Part shown: positions 21,467-33,230 of the stretch, in pieces
How positions within the stretch are numbered: position 1 is the stretch's first letter
How the letters are laid out: each line of letters starts with the position of its first letter
Assembly: GCA_012934845.2 (NCBI GenBank)
Contig: WNNJ02003636.1
Span: 1 to 64,000, forward strand
Source: Pomphorhynchus laevis
Taxonomy: Eukaryota; Acanthocephala; Palaeacanthocephala; Echinorhynchida; Pomphorhynchidae
DNA length: 64,000 bases
Reading direction: 5' to 3'
The notes under the pieces: model-generated
The model's database searches: none
Seen by the model: the letters and a program-made list of their open reading frames with translations, nothing else
Told to the model about the DNA's origin: nothing
Made by a program: the position numbers and the translations under genes

Positions 21467-24378
21467 TCAAGCAGTTAAATTGTTCAGATGGGATCGGATT
21501 TGTCGTTTGAAGCACTGCAGGGAAGTTGATTGGCGTATATGAATGGGCAGATGATTCCACGATAGAGGAGCAGCCACCAGGAAGGAGCGGAGTCCAAAGG
21601 AGGTAGAGTAGTTTGGGACATGTAAAAGAAGGGAATTACAGGAACGCAAGGAGCAGTAAACAGGACGAGAATTATCAAGAAAAGGAAGGTTGAGAAATGA
21701 AGGGGTATGAAAAGTTACAAGGCGGAAAGCAACGATAAGAAGACGAATTTGAACACGACAATAAATTGTAGGCAAATCGAGAGAAGCAAGATGGTAGGAT
21801 GTGTGATCAAAACGACGAAGACGGAGGAGAATTCGGACAGCTGCGTTGACGATGCGTTGTAGGGGAAGAAGAGTGGATTTAGGTGAGTTGGAAAATAGAC
21901 TAAGACAATAATCGAGTCTAGAAAAAAGGAGAGATGATATGAGAGTCATACAAGAAGGGAAATCGATCAATCTACGAACTTGACGGAGGTTGCGGAGTAT
22001 CAAGGTAGATGAGCGTACTTTATCTCTAACGAAAGGTTTAAGTGAAAGTCGGTTGTCAAAATGGAAGCCTAGGAAAACGAGATTATCAACGATAGGAAGA
22101 ATTTTAGAATTTAATGATACGGAGGGAGGTTCGAAGCCGAGGCGTCGAGGTAGGATCCACATAATTTTGGATTTATCAGGATTCAGAGAAAGGCGAAGGG
22201 AAGAAAGATGATTGGAAATTGAGACAAGGCAGTCGGAAGCAGAAACACTAAGATCGCGAATACGATAAACAGGTGCATGAGCATAGATGAGAATGTCATC
22301 AGCATATTGCATAACATGGAAGTTAAATTTATGAGAAATCGAAGACAAATCACCAAGAAGAAGAGAGAAAAGTATAGGGCCTAATACGGAGCCTTGCGGA
22401 ACACCGGACGGAATGGACGAAGGATGGGAGAGAGAAGAGTTAGAGTATACGCGAAATGTACGGTTTGATAGATATGAAGAAAACCATGATACAGTGGGTA
22501 AAGAGAAGCCATAATCATGACGAAGGCGATGGAGAAGAATCGAGTGATCGACGATGTCAAAAGCAGACGATAGATCAAGAGAAACTATGACACTACATAA
22601 TTTATGATCGCGCGATATGAGTAAGTCGTTATAAACTTTAAGACATGCAATTTCGGTAGAGTAATTAGAGCGAAAAGCGGCTTGGAAGGGAGGAAATAAG
22701 TTAGAGGAATAGAGATATGTATTAACTTGCTTAAGAACGAGACGCTCAAGGAGTTTAGAGAGGGTTGGGAGAAGTGAGATTGGACGGTACGAAGATGGTA
22801 GTGAAGAGTCGAGAGATTGCTTTTTGATGATAGGACGAACAGTGGCGCATTTCCAGATGGAAGGAAATGTACAGCTACGGATGGACGAGTTGAACAATGT
22901 GGTTAGGAAGGGTAAGATAAAAGTGCAGATATTTTTAAGTAAGTGAGTGGGAATTGGGTCAGAAGGAGAGGTTTTATTAGGTAATGACAGCAGAACCGAA
23001 GAAACTTCATCAGACGAAACGGGAAGAAGGTGGAATAGTTCTGGGAGGGAAGTATTTAAAGATAAGAGTGGGTACAAGGGGGCTATGGGTAGTAGGGAAA
23101 GTAAATTAGATAGCTTAGTTTGTAGATAAGAAGAAAATTCATCAGGATTTATATTACAAGGGGTAGATGATCGTGAAAGAATTGAGTTTAAGATTTTCCA
23201 ATGAGATTTCGAGTTGGAAGATGACTCGAGTTGATTTCGCCAAAAGAGAGTACGTTTAGTACGTATAAGAATGAGATGTGAACGGCGTTGAGAAAAGTAG
23301 GAATCACGAAGATTTGGAGGGAGTGAGTTGGGTGAACGTTTAAGAAAGCGTTTATACATACGAAAAGAGTGACGGAGTCGACGCTTAGAAAGACTACAGT
23401 CAGAATCGAACCAGGGAGCATGGCGCAAGCGCTGGGAACGTCGAAGTCGACTAGGTAGAAGGTTATTGAGGATCGACGTAAGTTCAGAATCAAACAGAAT
23501 GCAGAGATCATCGGGAGAGAGATAGTTAAGAGGAAGTGAAAAGAGTGAAGAATTGAGTAAGGCTGTGCAGAGAATAGGGATATCGAGAAGCTTCCAGGGT
23601 CGACTTGGTGTAGATAATGGTAAAGGCGGAGAAGGAGGATGGGGACGAGTAAGAGTAAGAGTGACAAGGAAATGATCGGACAAACCAGGATCAGTAATTG
23701 ACAAGGAGGTATAGTCATTGAAGCAGTTAGGAACAGCAATGATGTCGAGAGCACCGCCGAGAATATGAGTTGGGCTTGTTGAAAGTAATTTATAGTTAAA
23801 ATCAGAAAAAAAAGATTAGTTAAAGTGATAGAGTCAGAGTCAGACGGGCGATCAAGACGAATGTTAAAGTCACCGAGAACAAAAGAAGGAGTATAAGACA
23901 ATGAACAGTGAGACATTAGATCTGCAAGGTCGTTAAAGAAGATACGTGATGGGGCAACTGAACCTGGACGGTATACAATCACAAGTTCCAGAGGGAAAGG
24001 CGTTGATAATCTGCATATGAGTAATTCGAACGAGGTGTAACGGATGTTAACGTTGATTTTACGTAAAGACATTGGGTGACGAGCAATGGCAACAATACCG
24101 CCATGGTTAGACGCAGTAGATGTATGAGATGTAATTTGACGAGCTGATTCAACTAGAGAACAACCAGAGCGACATAGACGACGAATAGCAAGATCGTTGG
24201 AGTCAGTGTGCCAGGATTCGGTAATGCAGAGAATATCGATAGATAATTGATCGAAGATATCGAGAAGCATATCAGCTTTATGAAGAATGGAGCGAGTATT
24301 GAATAGACTAAGACGAAAAGTATGCTTAGGAGCGAGATCGACTAGCGAAGAAGACAAGGGGGAGAGATGGGACGCCAT
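21467..24378 (-). CDS. L2-A ORF2: endonuclease and reverse transcriptase
   Basis: The N-terminal frame (24378 to 23188) begins MASHLSPLSSSLV and holds the AP endonuclease (LFNTRSILHKADM, LCITESWHTDS, LVIVYRPGS, FVLGDFNIRLDRP). The second frame (from 23704) holds LSDHFLVTLTL and the reverse transcriptase: SYRPISLLPTLSKLLERL, SLDLSSAFDIVDH, SGVPQGSVLGP, MQYADDILIYAHAP, then the C-terminus to NNLTA. SSAFDIVDH with MQYADD is typical of L2-type elements. The frame change falls in a run of eight T on the sense strand near 23804-23811, a place where a single-base slip or sequencing error is common, so ORF2 may be intact in reality. The start overlaps ORF1 by 37 bp. Confidence 0.88.
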
Positions 24379-25667
24379 CGAATTTTTGGCCTTGTGTGAA
24401 GAACGTGAAAATTTCCGTTGATTTTACGTATAGATAAGGATGACTCGCCGTTTGTTTCACGTCGATGTTTTTCAATGCGAGCTAAATTGAGCTGGGCAAT
24501 ATCAGAAGGGGAGCGGTCAGGAAAGATACGGCAAGTAGATGAAGTGGTAAGAAGTTTAAAACGTTGGGAGAGTACCGAAGAGGCATGTGAACTATGTCGG
24601 AAAACGATTTTTAAGAGTGGAGGACTGAGATGATTTGATTTAGTGGATTTGTTTAAACGAATAAAGGATACAGGAGCGATATTATTGAAGAGTGATGGGT
24701 TATCATCAGGAAGAATGGTTGCTAGGATAGACCTGAAAGCAGATACATCATCATCGAGGCGAGATTGTGGAGAAGCAGATTCGGAAAGCTTTAAGTTTGA
24801 TATGATTATACAGCGATCGCGCGAAGGAAAACGATTTCGTGGAAGTGGTGGACGGACAGAGCTGGTTGGAGTCGAGGTAGATGAGCAGATAGAAGTGGAA
24901 ATGACAGGGGTGCTTGATAAAGAATTAATATTGGTTGGAGCAAGTGTGACAGGAGCGGGGTGTTGAATCGGTTGATCAGAGATGTGACTGGATATGATTT
25001 TAAATGAAGGATGTAACTTATTGGGAAGTGTTACGTGGGAGGTAGAGTAAGGAGAATTAAAATAGGTTGGGGTATGAGTGACAGGAATGGAGTGTTGAAT
25101 TAGTTGATCGGAAATGTTACTGGAAATGATTTTGATGGAAGGGTGTAAATTATTGAGAGGTGATACAGGGGGGGTCGAGTAAGGAGTTCGTGAGGAGAAT
25201 AAAGAAGTTTGAGATTTATTTAGATTGGGGGAGGAATAGGAAAGAGGAGGTACGAGATGAAAAGCTTTGCCGTTAGCATTGTTAGAATGAGAAAGATTAA
25301 TGGAAGTTTGGTACGTAGTTGAACGAGGAGTGTGTGAGAGAGTAGGTTCAATAATGGGATTATATGATGCGAAGTCAGGTGTTGATGCGAGGGAAACATC
25401 TAAAACAGCATTGGTCTGAGTGGTAGTGTGTGATACAGGAGTAGATGAGCAGGATAACTGTAGTAGTCGTACTGATGTACAAAAACCGCAAGTGAAATGT
25501 TTAAGTTTATACACTGAGTGGTCGGATATTTTAACACGAACAAGTGTCCATACATCGCAATCTTTGGAATCGCATCCAACTTCAAAGCTGGTATAACCAT
25601 CATTGCATTTAGATGTGGAAGATTGTTGATCAGGAACAGGGATCTGAGATCGCGCTTTTTTAGGCAT
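24342..25667 (-). CDS. L2-A ORF1: zinc-finger and RRM-like RNA-binding protein
   Basis: 441 residues from MPKKARSQIP. Residues about 25-70 carry the finger (EVGCDSKDCDVW, then FTCGFC), resembling a PHD-like or treble-clef finger. Residues 75-260 are a Ser/Thr/Pro-rich, low-complexity linker with internal near-repeats (SFKIISSHISDQPIQH and similar). The C-terminal third is RRM-like (RCIIISNLKLSES, FIRLNKSTKSN, LLKIVFRHSSHASSVL, GESSLSIRKING). It would bind the element RNA. It is uninterrupted, unlike every other ORF1 here, which supports recent activity. The last 37 bp overlap ORF2. Confidence 0.85.
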   Translation of the reverse strand: MPKKARSQIPVPDQQSSTSKCNDGYTSFEVGCDSKDCDVWTLVRVKISDHSVYKLKHFTCGFCTSVRLLQLSCSSTPVSHTTTQTNAVLDVSLASTPDFASYNPIIEPTLSHTPRSTTYQTSINLSHSNNANGKAFHLVPPLSYSSPNLNKSQTSLFSSRTPYSTPPVSPLNNLHPSIKIISSNISDQLIQHSIPVTHTPTYFNSPYSTSHVTLPNKLHPSFKIISSHISDQPIQHPAPVTLAPTNINSLSSTPVISTSICSSTSTPTSSVRPPLPRNRFPSRDRCIIISNLKLSESASPQSRLDDDVSAFRSILATILPDDNPSLFNNIAPVSFIRLNKSTKSNHLSPPLLKIVFRHSSHASSVLSQRFKLLTTSSTCRIFPDRSPSDIAQLNLARIEKHRRETNGESSLSIRKINGNFHVLHTRPKIRWRPISPPCLLR

Positions 25668-25712
25668 AACCTTTTATCGATAGATTGAGCTCAATCCGCG
25701 AGCGTAGCGAGC

Positions 25713-25912
25713 GGAACTGACAGGAATAATCTGGAACTGACAGGAATAATCTGGAACTGACAGGAATAATCTGGAACTGACAGGAATAATCTGGAACTGA
25801 CAGGAATAATCTGGAACTGACAGGAATAATCTGGAACTGACAGGAATAATCTGGAACTGACAGGAATAATCTGGAACTGACAGGAATAATCTGGAACTGA
25901 CAGGAATAATCT
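25713..25912 (-). repeat. Ten 20-bp tandem repeats in the L2-A 5' leader
   Basis: Ten copies without a difference of the unit GGAACTGACAGGAATAATCT (plus-strand reading). The flank ends GGAATGTATG, and the single-copy leader of the LINE at 57.6 kb has GAATAATCTGGAATGTATG, so one unit was amplified here. Leader repeats in other LINEs act as promoter monomers; that role is inferred. Confidence 0.95.
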
Positions 25913-25958
25913 GGAATGTATGTTATTTTATCTCAAATTTTTTTTTAACCTAGACATA

Positions 25959-26600
25959 TCATACTATTTGTTCATGATCAAAATACAGTACCTCCCCATG
26001 ATGTTAATGTTATTGGAGATCATTATATCAGTGGTCATGAAAATGTGATTGAAAATAAGGATACCAGTAGCCAGTCGATATGCCCAGCTGTTAATACTCC
26101 ACAATATGGCGATCAATCTATCAGAAATCAGTGTCATTCGACGAATACAGCTTCATATATATTCCGAAATGATATAATCAACGCTATATATACAACCAAC
26201 GCTCTAGTGCCTGTAAAGACTGGAATTAATAGAGTACAAAGCAATATATCTGAACTCATGATCTCAACTATTAATCAAATGTCGATATATAATCAATCCA
26301 AGCATTTAAATGAAATAAGGAGTGTAGCTGACCAACGTTCTTTAACAATAACGAACAATGCTAAACAAACCACATTAACTACTAGCGGATGCCAAGTTTG
26401 GCGTAACTCTTTATTACTTTCATCCTCAAAATGTGATGGGTAAGCAAGCAAACAAGTGCGAGACAAATGTACAGTGGACGACTCTTTTTTGGGTGGCGTG
26501 AAAGGAGTGTCTCATCACAAAAGTAACAGTGCATCATCGATTACTAATTGTGATAAACCAACAGGGGCTTTATTAGACAATCTATAATAAAATAAAAATT
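25959..26600 (+). pseudogene. Probable continuation of the split CR1-like ORF1
   Basis: Frame 26045-26443 (132 residues) is rich in Ser, Thr, Asn and Gln and has no motif I recognise. Its position directly beyond the L2-A insertion, its orientation and its composition fit the low-complexity linker that follows the zinc finger in other ORF1s here. The identity is inferred. Confidence 0.35.
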
Positions 26601-26614
26601 AATAAGTTAGTCAG

Positions 26615-29450
26615 TTAATATGTATTAAATGTACTACAATCATCCCCTCTGTAGAAATCCTTCAGATACTGTGGAGGTCTTCGTACTCTTCTTGGTCGTT
26701 CGATGTGATCGGTCATCGTTGACTGTTCGAGTAATGACAAGGTGCCACTACTAGTCGATGTGTTTTGTTTCTTCTCCGGTTCAGATCTGTTTGGCTGATT
26801 TACACGCTGATGATAGGTCGGGGAGTCATGTGGCGGTTGTGATACGTAGCACGGCTCCATGATCTCTGGCGTAGCTTGGGCATTGTATTCAGTACTTTGA
26901 TTGATACCCTCATCATCGATATCGATATCTGCCGCAGGCCAGGGAGCCAAATCTCGTGTTGAAACTGTAGATATGTGCTTACTACTAAGTCTGACCACCG
27001 CGTAATTATGATTAGATTCCAGGAGTACCGCGTGAGTTATATGCGGAATATATTTACCTCCGTCTCTCTGCATACTCTAATAAGAATTGGTCCGGGTGAT
27101 AATAACCACGACGGTAATGACTTTCCCGTTGATGACCCCCGGTCGTATGCAAACAGTCGCTCGTGAGAAGTTGAGTTAGTAGCAGTGCATAATAGAGCCC
27201 GGAGTGAATTGAGAACTTCTGGTAGCGCAGACTCCCATGATCCGATGGGCAATTTAGCATTATTGTGGCCAATTGTACTGCACGCCAAATGGATCCATTC
27301 AAACGTTCACACTGTCCATTGCCTCTGGAATTGAATGCTGATGTATTGGTTGTCGCAATATTTAATGTAGATGCAAACTGCTTGAATTACCGCGACATAA
27401 ACGCACTTCCCCGGTCGAAATGTATCGACTTCGGTGTTCCAAACAGATAAAACAAGCCCCTCAAGGACGACATCGCTGATTCAGTCGACGTATTTTGACT
27501 GGGAAACGACCACGGAAAGCGTGAATATTCATTTATCACTGTCAGAATGTATTTATTCTCAGTGGAACTAGGTAATGGACCCTTGAAGTCAATTGACAAT
27601 CGCTCAAACGGCTTTGTAGCCTTTATTAATGTTGCTATCGGGGGCAGTAGAATCTCGGTTTTACTAGCGCGCAAACTTAGCAATTTTCGCAAACCACACG
27701 AACATCATCTAGCGAGAATGGTAAATTTCTTATCTTTATATAATGCAGCATTCGCGTATGCCCTGGATGGCAAAGGTATCTATGAAGTCTAACCAGCGAA
27801 TTTAATGGTTTTGCTATGGCTGAACAGGTCAAACGTGACAGAGCATCAGCTGCCAGGTTTTCTCTTCCTGGGCGGTAGATAATTTCGAATCGAAACTGCG
27901 AAAGTTCTAGTCTCCAGCGCTATATCTTCTCATTCTTAATCCTACTTGAATGTGAAGACATCATAAACGACACCGATCGTTGATCTGTAATAATCTGGAA
28001 TGGACGTCCAAACAGATAATGACGCCATTCTCGGATCGATTCAATGATAGCTAAAGCTTCTAATTCGATAGCCGGATGTTGTTTCTCTGCTTTAGATAGT
28101 ACGTGTGAAAAGAACGCGACTGGTCGACCACGTTGACTGAGTGTTGCAGAAATTGCAATTTTCGACGCATCCGTCTCGACTTCGAACGGCAGTTCTTCGC
28201 TTATGCTTGAACGACAAGTTACAAGGAGAGCCGATTTAATATCATTTAGGCTAGCCAATGCAGATTCACTTAATGGAAATTCTCGACATTCTGCGAATTT
28301 TCGAATTCTATCAGCAAAATGTGGTATCCATCGGCAATAATATGTTAAAAGTCCCAATAGATGTTGATGACCATGAATATCAAATAAAGCTTGAAGCGCG
28401 ACAAGTGGAGCGAGTTTTTTGGGATCGGGTTTTACTATACATTCAGCTATACATTGACTCAGTACGCATATTGATTCGTATGCAAACGAGCTTTTCGACT
28501 CATTCATAGTTATATTGTATGTATGAGCCACTTCCAAGAAACGTTGAAGATTGCAGTCGTGTTCCTGTCAATCTTTACCAACAACTATTACATCGTATAA
28601 ATACGTAAACACTCCTTGTATATGTTTGTGTTGTATTAAAGAATTAATCACGCGTTGGAACACAGCTACTCCATTAGTTAGGCCAAAGGGAATTCGTTTA
28701 TATTGGTAAAACCAACCTCCCGCTTCAAACGCCGTGTATTCTCGCTCTGATTGGAGAATTGGTATTTGCTTGTATGCGTCCTTCATATTCAGACATGTAA
28801 ATATTTTGAGCGTTGACAACTTGTCGACCAGATCATCTGTACGTGGTAACGAATACACGTCGAGCATTGTAAACAAGTTGATCGTTCGCGAATAATTGAC
28901 TACCATTCGCCATTTGCCTGTCTCGCTGGTAACGATGAACGCCTGAGCTCTCCACTGTGAATAGCTACCTTCGATAATGTCGTCACGAAGTAGTCGCTCT
29001 ATTTCAGATCGTATGAACGCATCTTGAGAAGGAGTACGGTGCTAGATTTTGTTTGAATTGGATATATGTCCGTTGTCAAATGCTTGAATAGTGAAATCGG
29101 TTCGATCTTCATAGCTTGTAAAGTTCTTACAGTGATCCCGGCCTTTTCTCCTCCAAATTGGACTGTCACACTTGATAATCGTCCAAAAAACGGGTGACCC
29201 AAAATTATTTCCGCGCAGAGATCATCAGCAATTAAACATTTGACATTGTCGTATTCATTGCTGTTTAATTTAAACGAGATAAAACAGTATCTGTCCAGAA
29301 TTCTTACAAATGAGGTTGATGCCATTTGCACGCGTTCGTGATCTTTATGGATGGATAACTTACATCGATTGGCCATTTGTGTAGATATGAAATTACCACT
29401 GTTACCCGTATCAATTAGCGCATAGGCGGTTAGGGATCCGATTCTTATTT
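26615..29450 (-). mobile_element. Ty3/Gypsy-like LTR retrotransposon fossil (pol part)
   Basis: A broken copy on the minus strand. In element order the parts are: an aspartic protease region (about 29.0-29.45 kb), reverse transcriptase (28.57-28.91 kb), RNase H (27.92-28.54 kb), integrase (about 27.04-27.69 kb) and a C-terminal tail (26.6-27.07 kb). No gag and no flanking long terminal repeats were recognised, so the ends are approximate. There are at least five breaks, which points to a moderately old insertion. Confidence 0.85.
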
Positions 29451-29564
29451 TCGTAGTCGAACGAGATAATCCTGAAGTGATCGACGAATTATCCTGAAGT
29501 GATCAACGAAAAATTTTATTCATCGCAGATGAATTTGCATCATTGAAAATAATTTAAGAAAAAA

Positions 29565-31400
29565 AATGTTTACGACCTAATTGGTTTGATTCTACTCTGA
29601 GGGCCTCCTTGCGGCATCGTAACACACTGCTTAGGGCATGTCAAAGTGATCTAACGAAAGCTCCGTTATATAAGGCTGCTCGGAATGCTTATCGACGACT
29701 TCAAATCGCTAAACGCCGTGCATATGAATCCGCTGTCATTAATTCGATTTATATACACCCTAAGAAATTTTGATCATATGTTCGGCGTAGTAAGCGAGTC
29801 AAGTGCTGCATTCCATCTCTCCAACGTAGGTTCTAAATTAATCAATTCTTAATTTGATATTACGAATGAATTTGCAAATGTATTTAAGTTGTACGGTTCT
29901 TCCAATTCTGTTTTGAACAATTTTGATTTTCCTACATTAACTTCATGTTTGTCCACTCTGATAATAGTGGATAAAGAGGAAGTTTTAAGACACTTGCTAA
30001 GTCTCCCTTTCTTCTCTGTTCCTGGTCTTGACGGCATATGTCCGTTTATTCTGTGTGTATTAACTAATCATCTCGCAGAGCTGCTTTGTGATTTATTCCA
30101 AAGGTCCTTAGATTCCTGTACTGTTCTTAATGACAGGCGAATATCCATTATTGTTCCTATTCATAAGAAAGGCGATACGTCAAATCCCAATAACTACATG
30201 CCGATTAGTTTAACGAGTCACGTAAGCAAGATCTTAGAGCGAATTGTGCATAGTAGAATAATTTCTCATTTAAACACATATAACCTTCTAAGTTCTGCGC
30301 AACATGGTTTCCGAAAAGGCAGATCTTTCTTTTGTGTGCACGTGAGGCTTGGGTATACTTGATTTCTACTGGGCACTGTGTAGATGTTATATTCTTTGAC
30401 TTCAGCCGGGCATTTGAACGAGTACCTCATTCCCTACTAAACTACGTATTGATTTCTTACGGCATTCATCTTAGTGTTGTTGATTGGGTGAGCAATTTTC
30501 TCAGTGATCGTCAATTTTATGTCCGTATTGGTGAAAGCTTATCTGACCCTAGAGATGTGAATACCTGTGTTCCTCAAGGTACAGTGTTGGGCCTCTCTTA
30601 TTTACAATTTTCGTTGACTCCTTGTTGCATAAAATTAATTGTGGATGTCTTGCGTACGCTGATGATTTGAAAATATGGGCCAAAATTGATTTGTTAGCTG
30701 ACCGTGTGAAATTTCAGATGAGAGTTAATAAAATTTATGAAGGAGTTTTCAGACCGGTTTATCGATTAATGTATCAAAATGTGCTCACATGCGCTTTGAA
30801 AGGTCTTCACTTATATCTTTATATATGCTAGGGTTACAAGAGATCAAAACAGTTGCGAGTGTCTGGGATTTGAGAATAATTTGGGATCGAACCTTGAGAA
30901 CTAGAGTTGACACTGATCGAAGATGTGCTGAAGCTAAGAGGAAACTTTACATTATTAAGAATGTTCTTTCGCACCTATCACCTTCATGTTTGACGTCTTA
31001 TATAAATATCTAGTACGTCATCATTTAGAATAGTATCCAAGCGAATTTTCCAATTACCAAGGGTGAGGTTAACAGTTTAGAATGTATTCTACGACGTGGT
31101 AGCAAATTATGCAATGAAATTTCAAATCTGAGCTACTCACAACGCCTACTCGATTAATGTTAATAGTACCCGTTGCAGGTTAATGTACACAGATATATTA
31201 GCCATGTACTTTTGGTGAAGGGAATTAACGGTTATCCACAAAAATATGTGGTAACAAATAGAAGACGGTGCCACAGGGGACACTCGTTTCATCTGATAAA
31301 TTGTGGACATTGGCCAAGTAACACCCCCTCGATTATCCCACAGAGCATTACGAGCTTGAAATGCTCTTCATTATGATCTGGTTACACTGCCCGTGGCTAG
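29565..31400 (+). mobile_element. CR1-like LINE (CR1-S), ORF2 fragment
   Basis: Starts in the linker after the endonuclease (WFDSTLRASLRHRN, AYRRLQIAKRRAYES). Frame 29889-30362 carries the fingers (VPGLDGICPFI, NNYMPISLTSHVSKILERI, AQHGFRKG), and frame 30332-30670 palm motif A (DVIFFDFSRAFERVPH) and CVPQGTVLG. YADDLKIWAK follows at 30650-30690, then the thumb and C-terminus (DILAMY, RRCHRGHSFHL near 31270). Four or more frame breaks. It ends where the opposite-strand CR1-Z tail begins. Confidence 0.8.
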
Positions 31401-31513
31401 TTTTATTATTATTAGTATACAACAGCCGATGAGCGGTGGCTCATTTGGCTAGATCTCAATGTAAAAAAGTACAATGTCAGTAAAACAAAAATATCCAAAT
31501 CAGGTTCGACTTC

Positions 31514-33220
31514 CTATGAGAGCGATACACTGTTCAGCGCACGCTGAAATTCTCGGATGTTCCGGCATTCAGTTGCAGATGACGGGAGTCTGTTCCAACT
31601 ATTTATTACTCGATCTCTGATATCCTGATAGTGTCGATGGACTTTTCTACGATGTTTGAGCGTTAGTCGATGTCCACGTAATTTCTCGGAGTTGCGTAGG
31701 CAAAACATGAAGTTGAGGGGATGAGTGGGCGATAAAATTGCCCTCCATACCAGCATAAGATCAGCTTTTACCAAACTTTCACAAACCGTTGAAACACCTA
31801 GGATTTCTAACTTCTGGTCAAACGGCAGGTCTTTGACAGTGGGAACAAGACGGGTAGCCGACCGGAGAATTGATTCGTAAGCCACAATGTTCTTGCACAG
31901 ATGTGGATACGCTGCGGGAGATGCGTATAGCATTCGAGATTCGATGAGGGCCTTGTATATTATTCTGAAGCTACATGCCTCTAGTGATCCAAAAGATCGT
32001 CTAATGATGCCAATAGTACGACGGCAATTAGCCGAAACTTTATTTACGTGAGCGCTCATATCGAGCGTATTAAGCGTAGATACCCCTAAATCATCGATTT
32101 TATCTGTAGAATCAATCGACATGTTTCCAATTTTATAAAAGCAACGAATGTCTGGGGATCCGATCCGCATATGTCTACATTTAGTCGCATTTATCATCAG
32201 CCCATTAGATATACACCATTTATTTATGGAATTCAGGTCTTTTTGAAGAGCGTTAACATCGGAATCATCAATGATTCGCCTCCAAACCTTAATATCATCT
32301 GCGTAGGTAACACATTCCGACGTTAAGTTGTTTGTAATATCATTTACATATATATTAAAGAGAGTCGGACTAATGGCCGATCCCTGCGGGACGCCTGTCG
32401 TCATCATTGAGTAACCAGAAAGATAATGGCTTATGCGTACTGCAAACGAGCGGTTGCTTACGAATGATTGAATCCAGCGTAACAAAGAGCCCCGTACACC
32501 AATGTTAGATAATTTGTTTACTAGCAAATTGGGAATAACTCTATCGAATGCTTTCGATAAGTCTATAAATATCACATCTACTTTGGAACCACTCCTCATC
32601 GAATCCACCCAGCTTGCTCTCGCTTTTACAAGGTTCGTTACCGTTGAGCGATTTGGCCTAAATCCATGCTGACTGGGGCTGAGGCGATTGTTAGCTTCAA
32701 CGAAAGCGCTAAGGTGACGAAGAATCAATTTTTCTAATACCTTACAAGCTACAGATGTGAGACTGATGGGACGGTAGTTGGAAACCTGGGATTTATCCCC
32801 TTTCTTGAAAATTGGACGTACAATAGCCTTAGTCCAATCAGATGGTAGATAACCTGTGTTTAGTGAACTTCTAAAAATAGAAGCTAAGGGAACGTATATT
32901 GCATGGGCCAATTCCTTTAAGAGTATTGGAGGTATATGGTCAGGACCTGACGCGGCGTTGCGGGGTAATTTAAGTAGCTCGTGCAGTACCTCTTCATCGC
33001 TAAATTCAATGTTAGATATGACTACTCTAGGTAGAAGTACATTGTGTTTAGTTTGGATTATACCATCGGGGATCGACACTCTATCTTCTTTGATAGCGAA
33101 ATAGTCCATAAAATGGGCAGCTACATCAGTTGGGGAGGTCAAGATTGACCCATTGTCGGCCACTAGGTATGAACAATCTGTCGAGTGTATAGGACGTGGA
33201 AGTATGCTTTTGAAAGCCAC
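31514..33220 (-). CDS. CR1-Z ORF2, reverse transcriptase part
   Basis: 568 uninterrupted residues: ASGPDHIPPILLK, NYRPISLTSVACKVLEKLI, SQHGFRPNRSTVTNLVKARAS, palm motif A DVIFIDLSKAFDRVIPN, TGVPQGSAISPTLFNIY, catalytic VTYADDIKVWRRI, and a C-terminal domain ending NSWNRLPSSATE and FQRALNSVSLS. This is the CR1 layout, which copies element RNA into the nicked chromosome. It joins the endonuclease frame at 33231 across a frameshift in a homopolymer (ten T on the plus strand near 33278-33287). Confidence 0.88.
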   Translation of the reverse strand: MAFKSILPRPIHSTDCSYLVADNGSILTSPTDVAAHFMDYFAIKEDRVSIPDGIIQTKHNVLLPRVVISNIEFSDEEVLHELLKLPRNAASGPDHIPPILLKELAHAIYVPLASIFRSSLNTGYLPSDWTKAIVRPIFKKGDKSQVSNYRPISLTSVACKVLEKLILRHLSAFVEANNRLSPSQHGFRPNRSTVTNLVKARASWVDSMRSGSKVDVIFIDLSKAFDRVIPNLLVNKLSNIGVRGSLLRWIQSFVSNRSFAVRISHYLSGYSMMTTGVPQGSAISPTLFNIYVNDITNNLTSECVTYADDIKVWRRIIDDSDVNALQKDLNSINKWCISNGLMINATKCRHMRIGSPDIRCFYKIGNMSIDSTDKIDDLGVSTLNTLDMSAHVNKVSANCRRTIGIIRRSFGSLEACSFRIIYKALIESRMLYASPAAYPHLCKNIVAYESILRSATRLVPTVKDLPFDQKLEILGVSTVCESLVKADLMLVWRAILSPTHPLNFMFCLRNSEKLRGHRLTLKHRRKVHRHYQDIRDRVINSWNRLPSSATECRNIREFQRALNSVSLS

Positions 33221-33230
33221 CCAAGGATTG

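Larger units (their letters stand above)
21391..25958 (-). mobile_element. L2-A LINE, near full-length
   Basis: Contains, in order on the minus strand, a 5' leader with ten 20-bp repeats, ORF1, ORF2 and a 3' UTR with terminal hairpin at 21421-21437, followed by TTTGCCACATTAAATAAA and a TATTATTATT tail. Possible 9-bp target duplications (ATGATACTA and ATCATACTA, one mismatch) flank it. It splits an older ORF1 into the parts at 21112-21390 and 25959-26443. This is the best-preserved LINE in the window. Confidence 0.9.

Noticed and set aside
24418-24966. Plus-strand frames opposite L2-A ORF1
   Set aside because: Shadows of the ORF1 coding strand with no independent similarity.
25713-25912. CRISPR array
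   Set aside because: The 20-bp units are contiguous with no spacers, and the context is eukaryotic retrotransposon DNA.
27054-27302. Second overlapping frame in the Gypsy region as a separate gene
   Set aside because: It is an alternative frame over the integrase part of the fossil.
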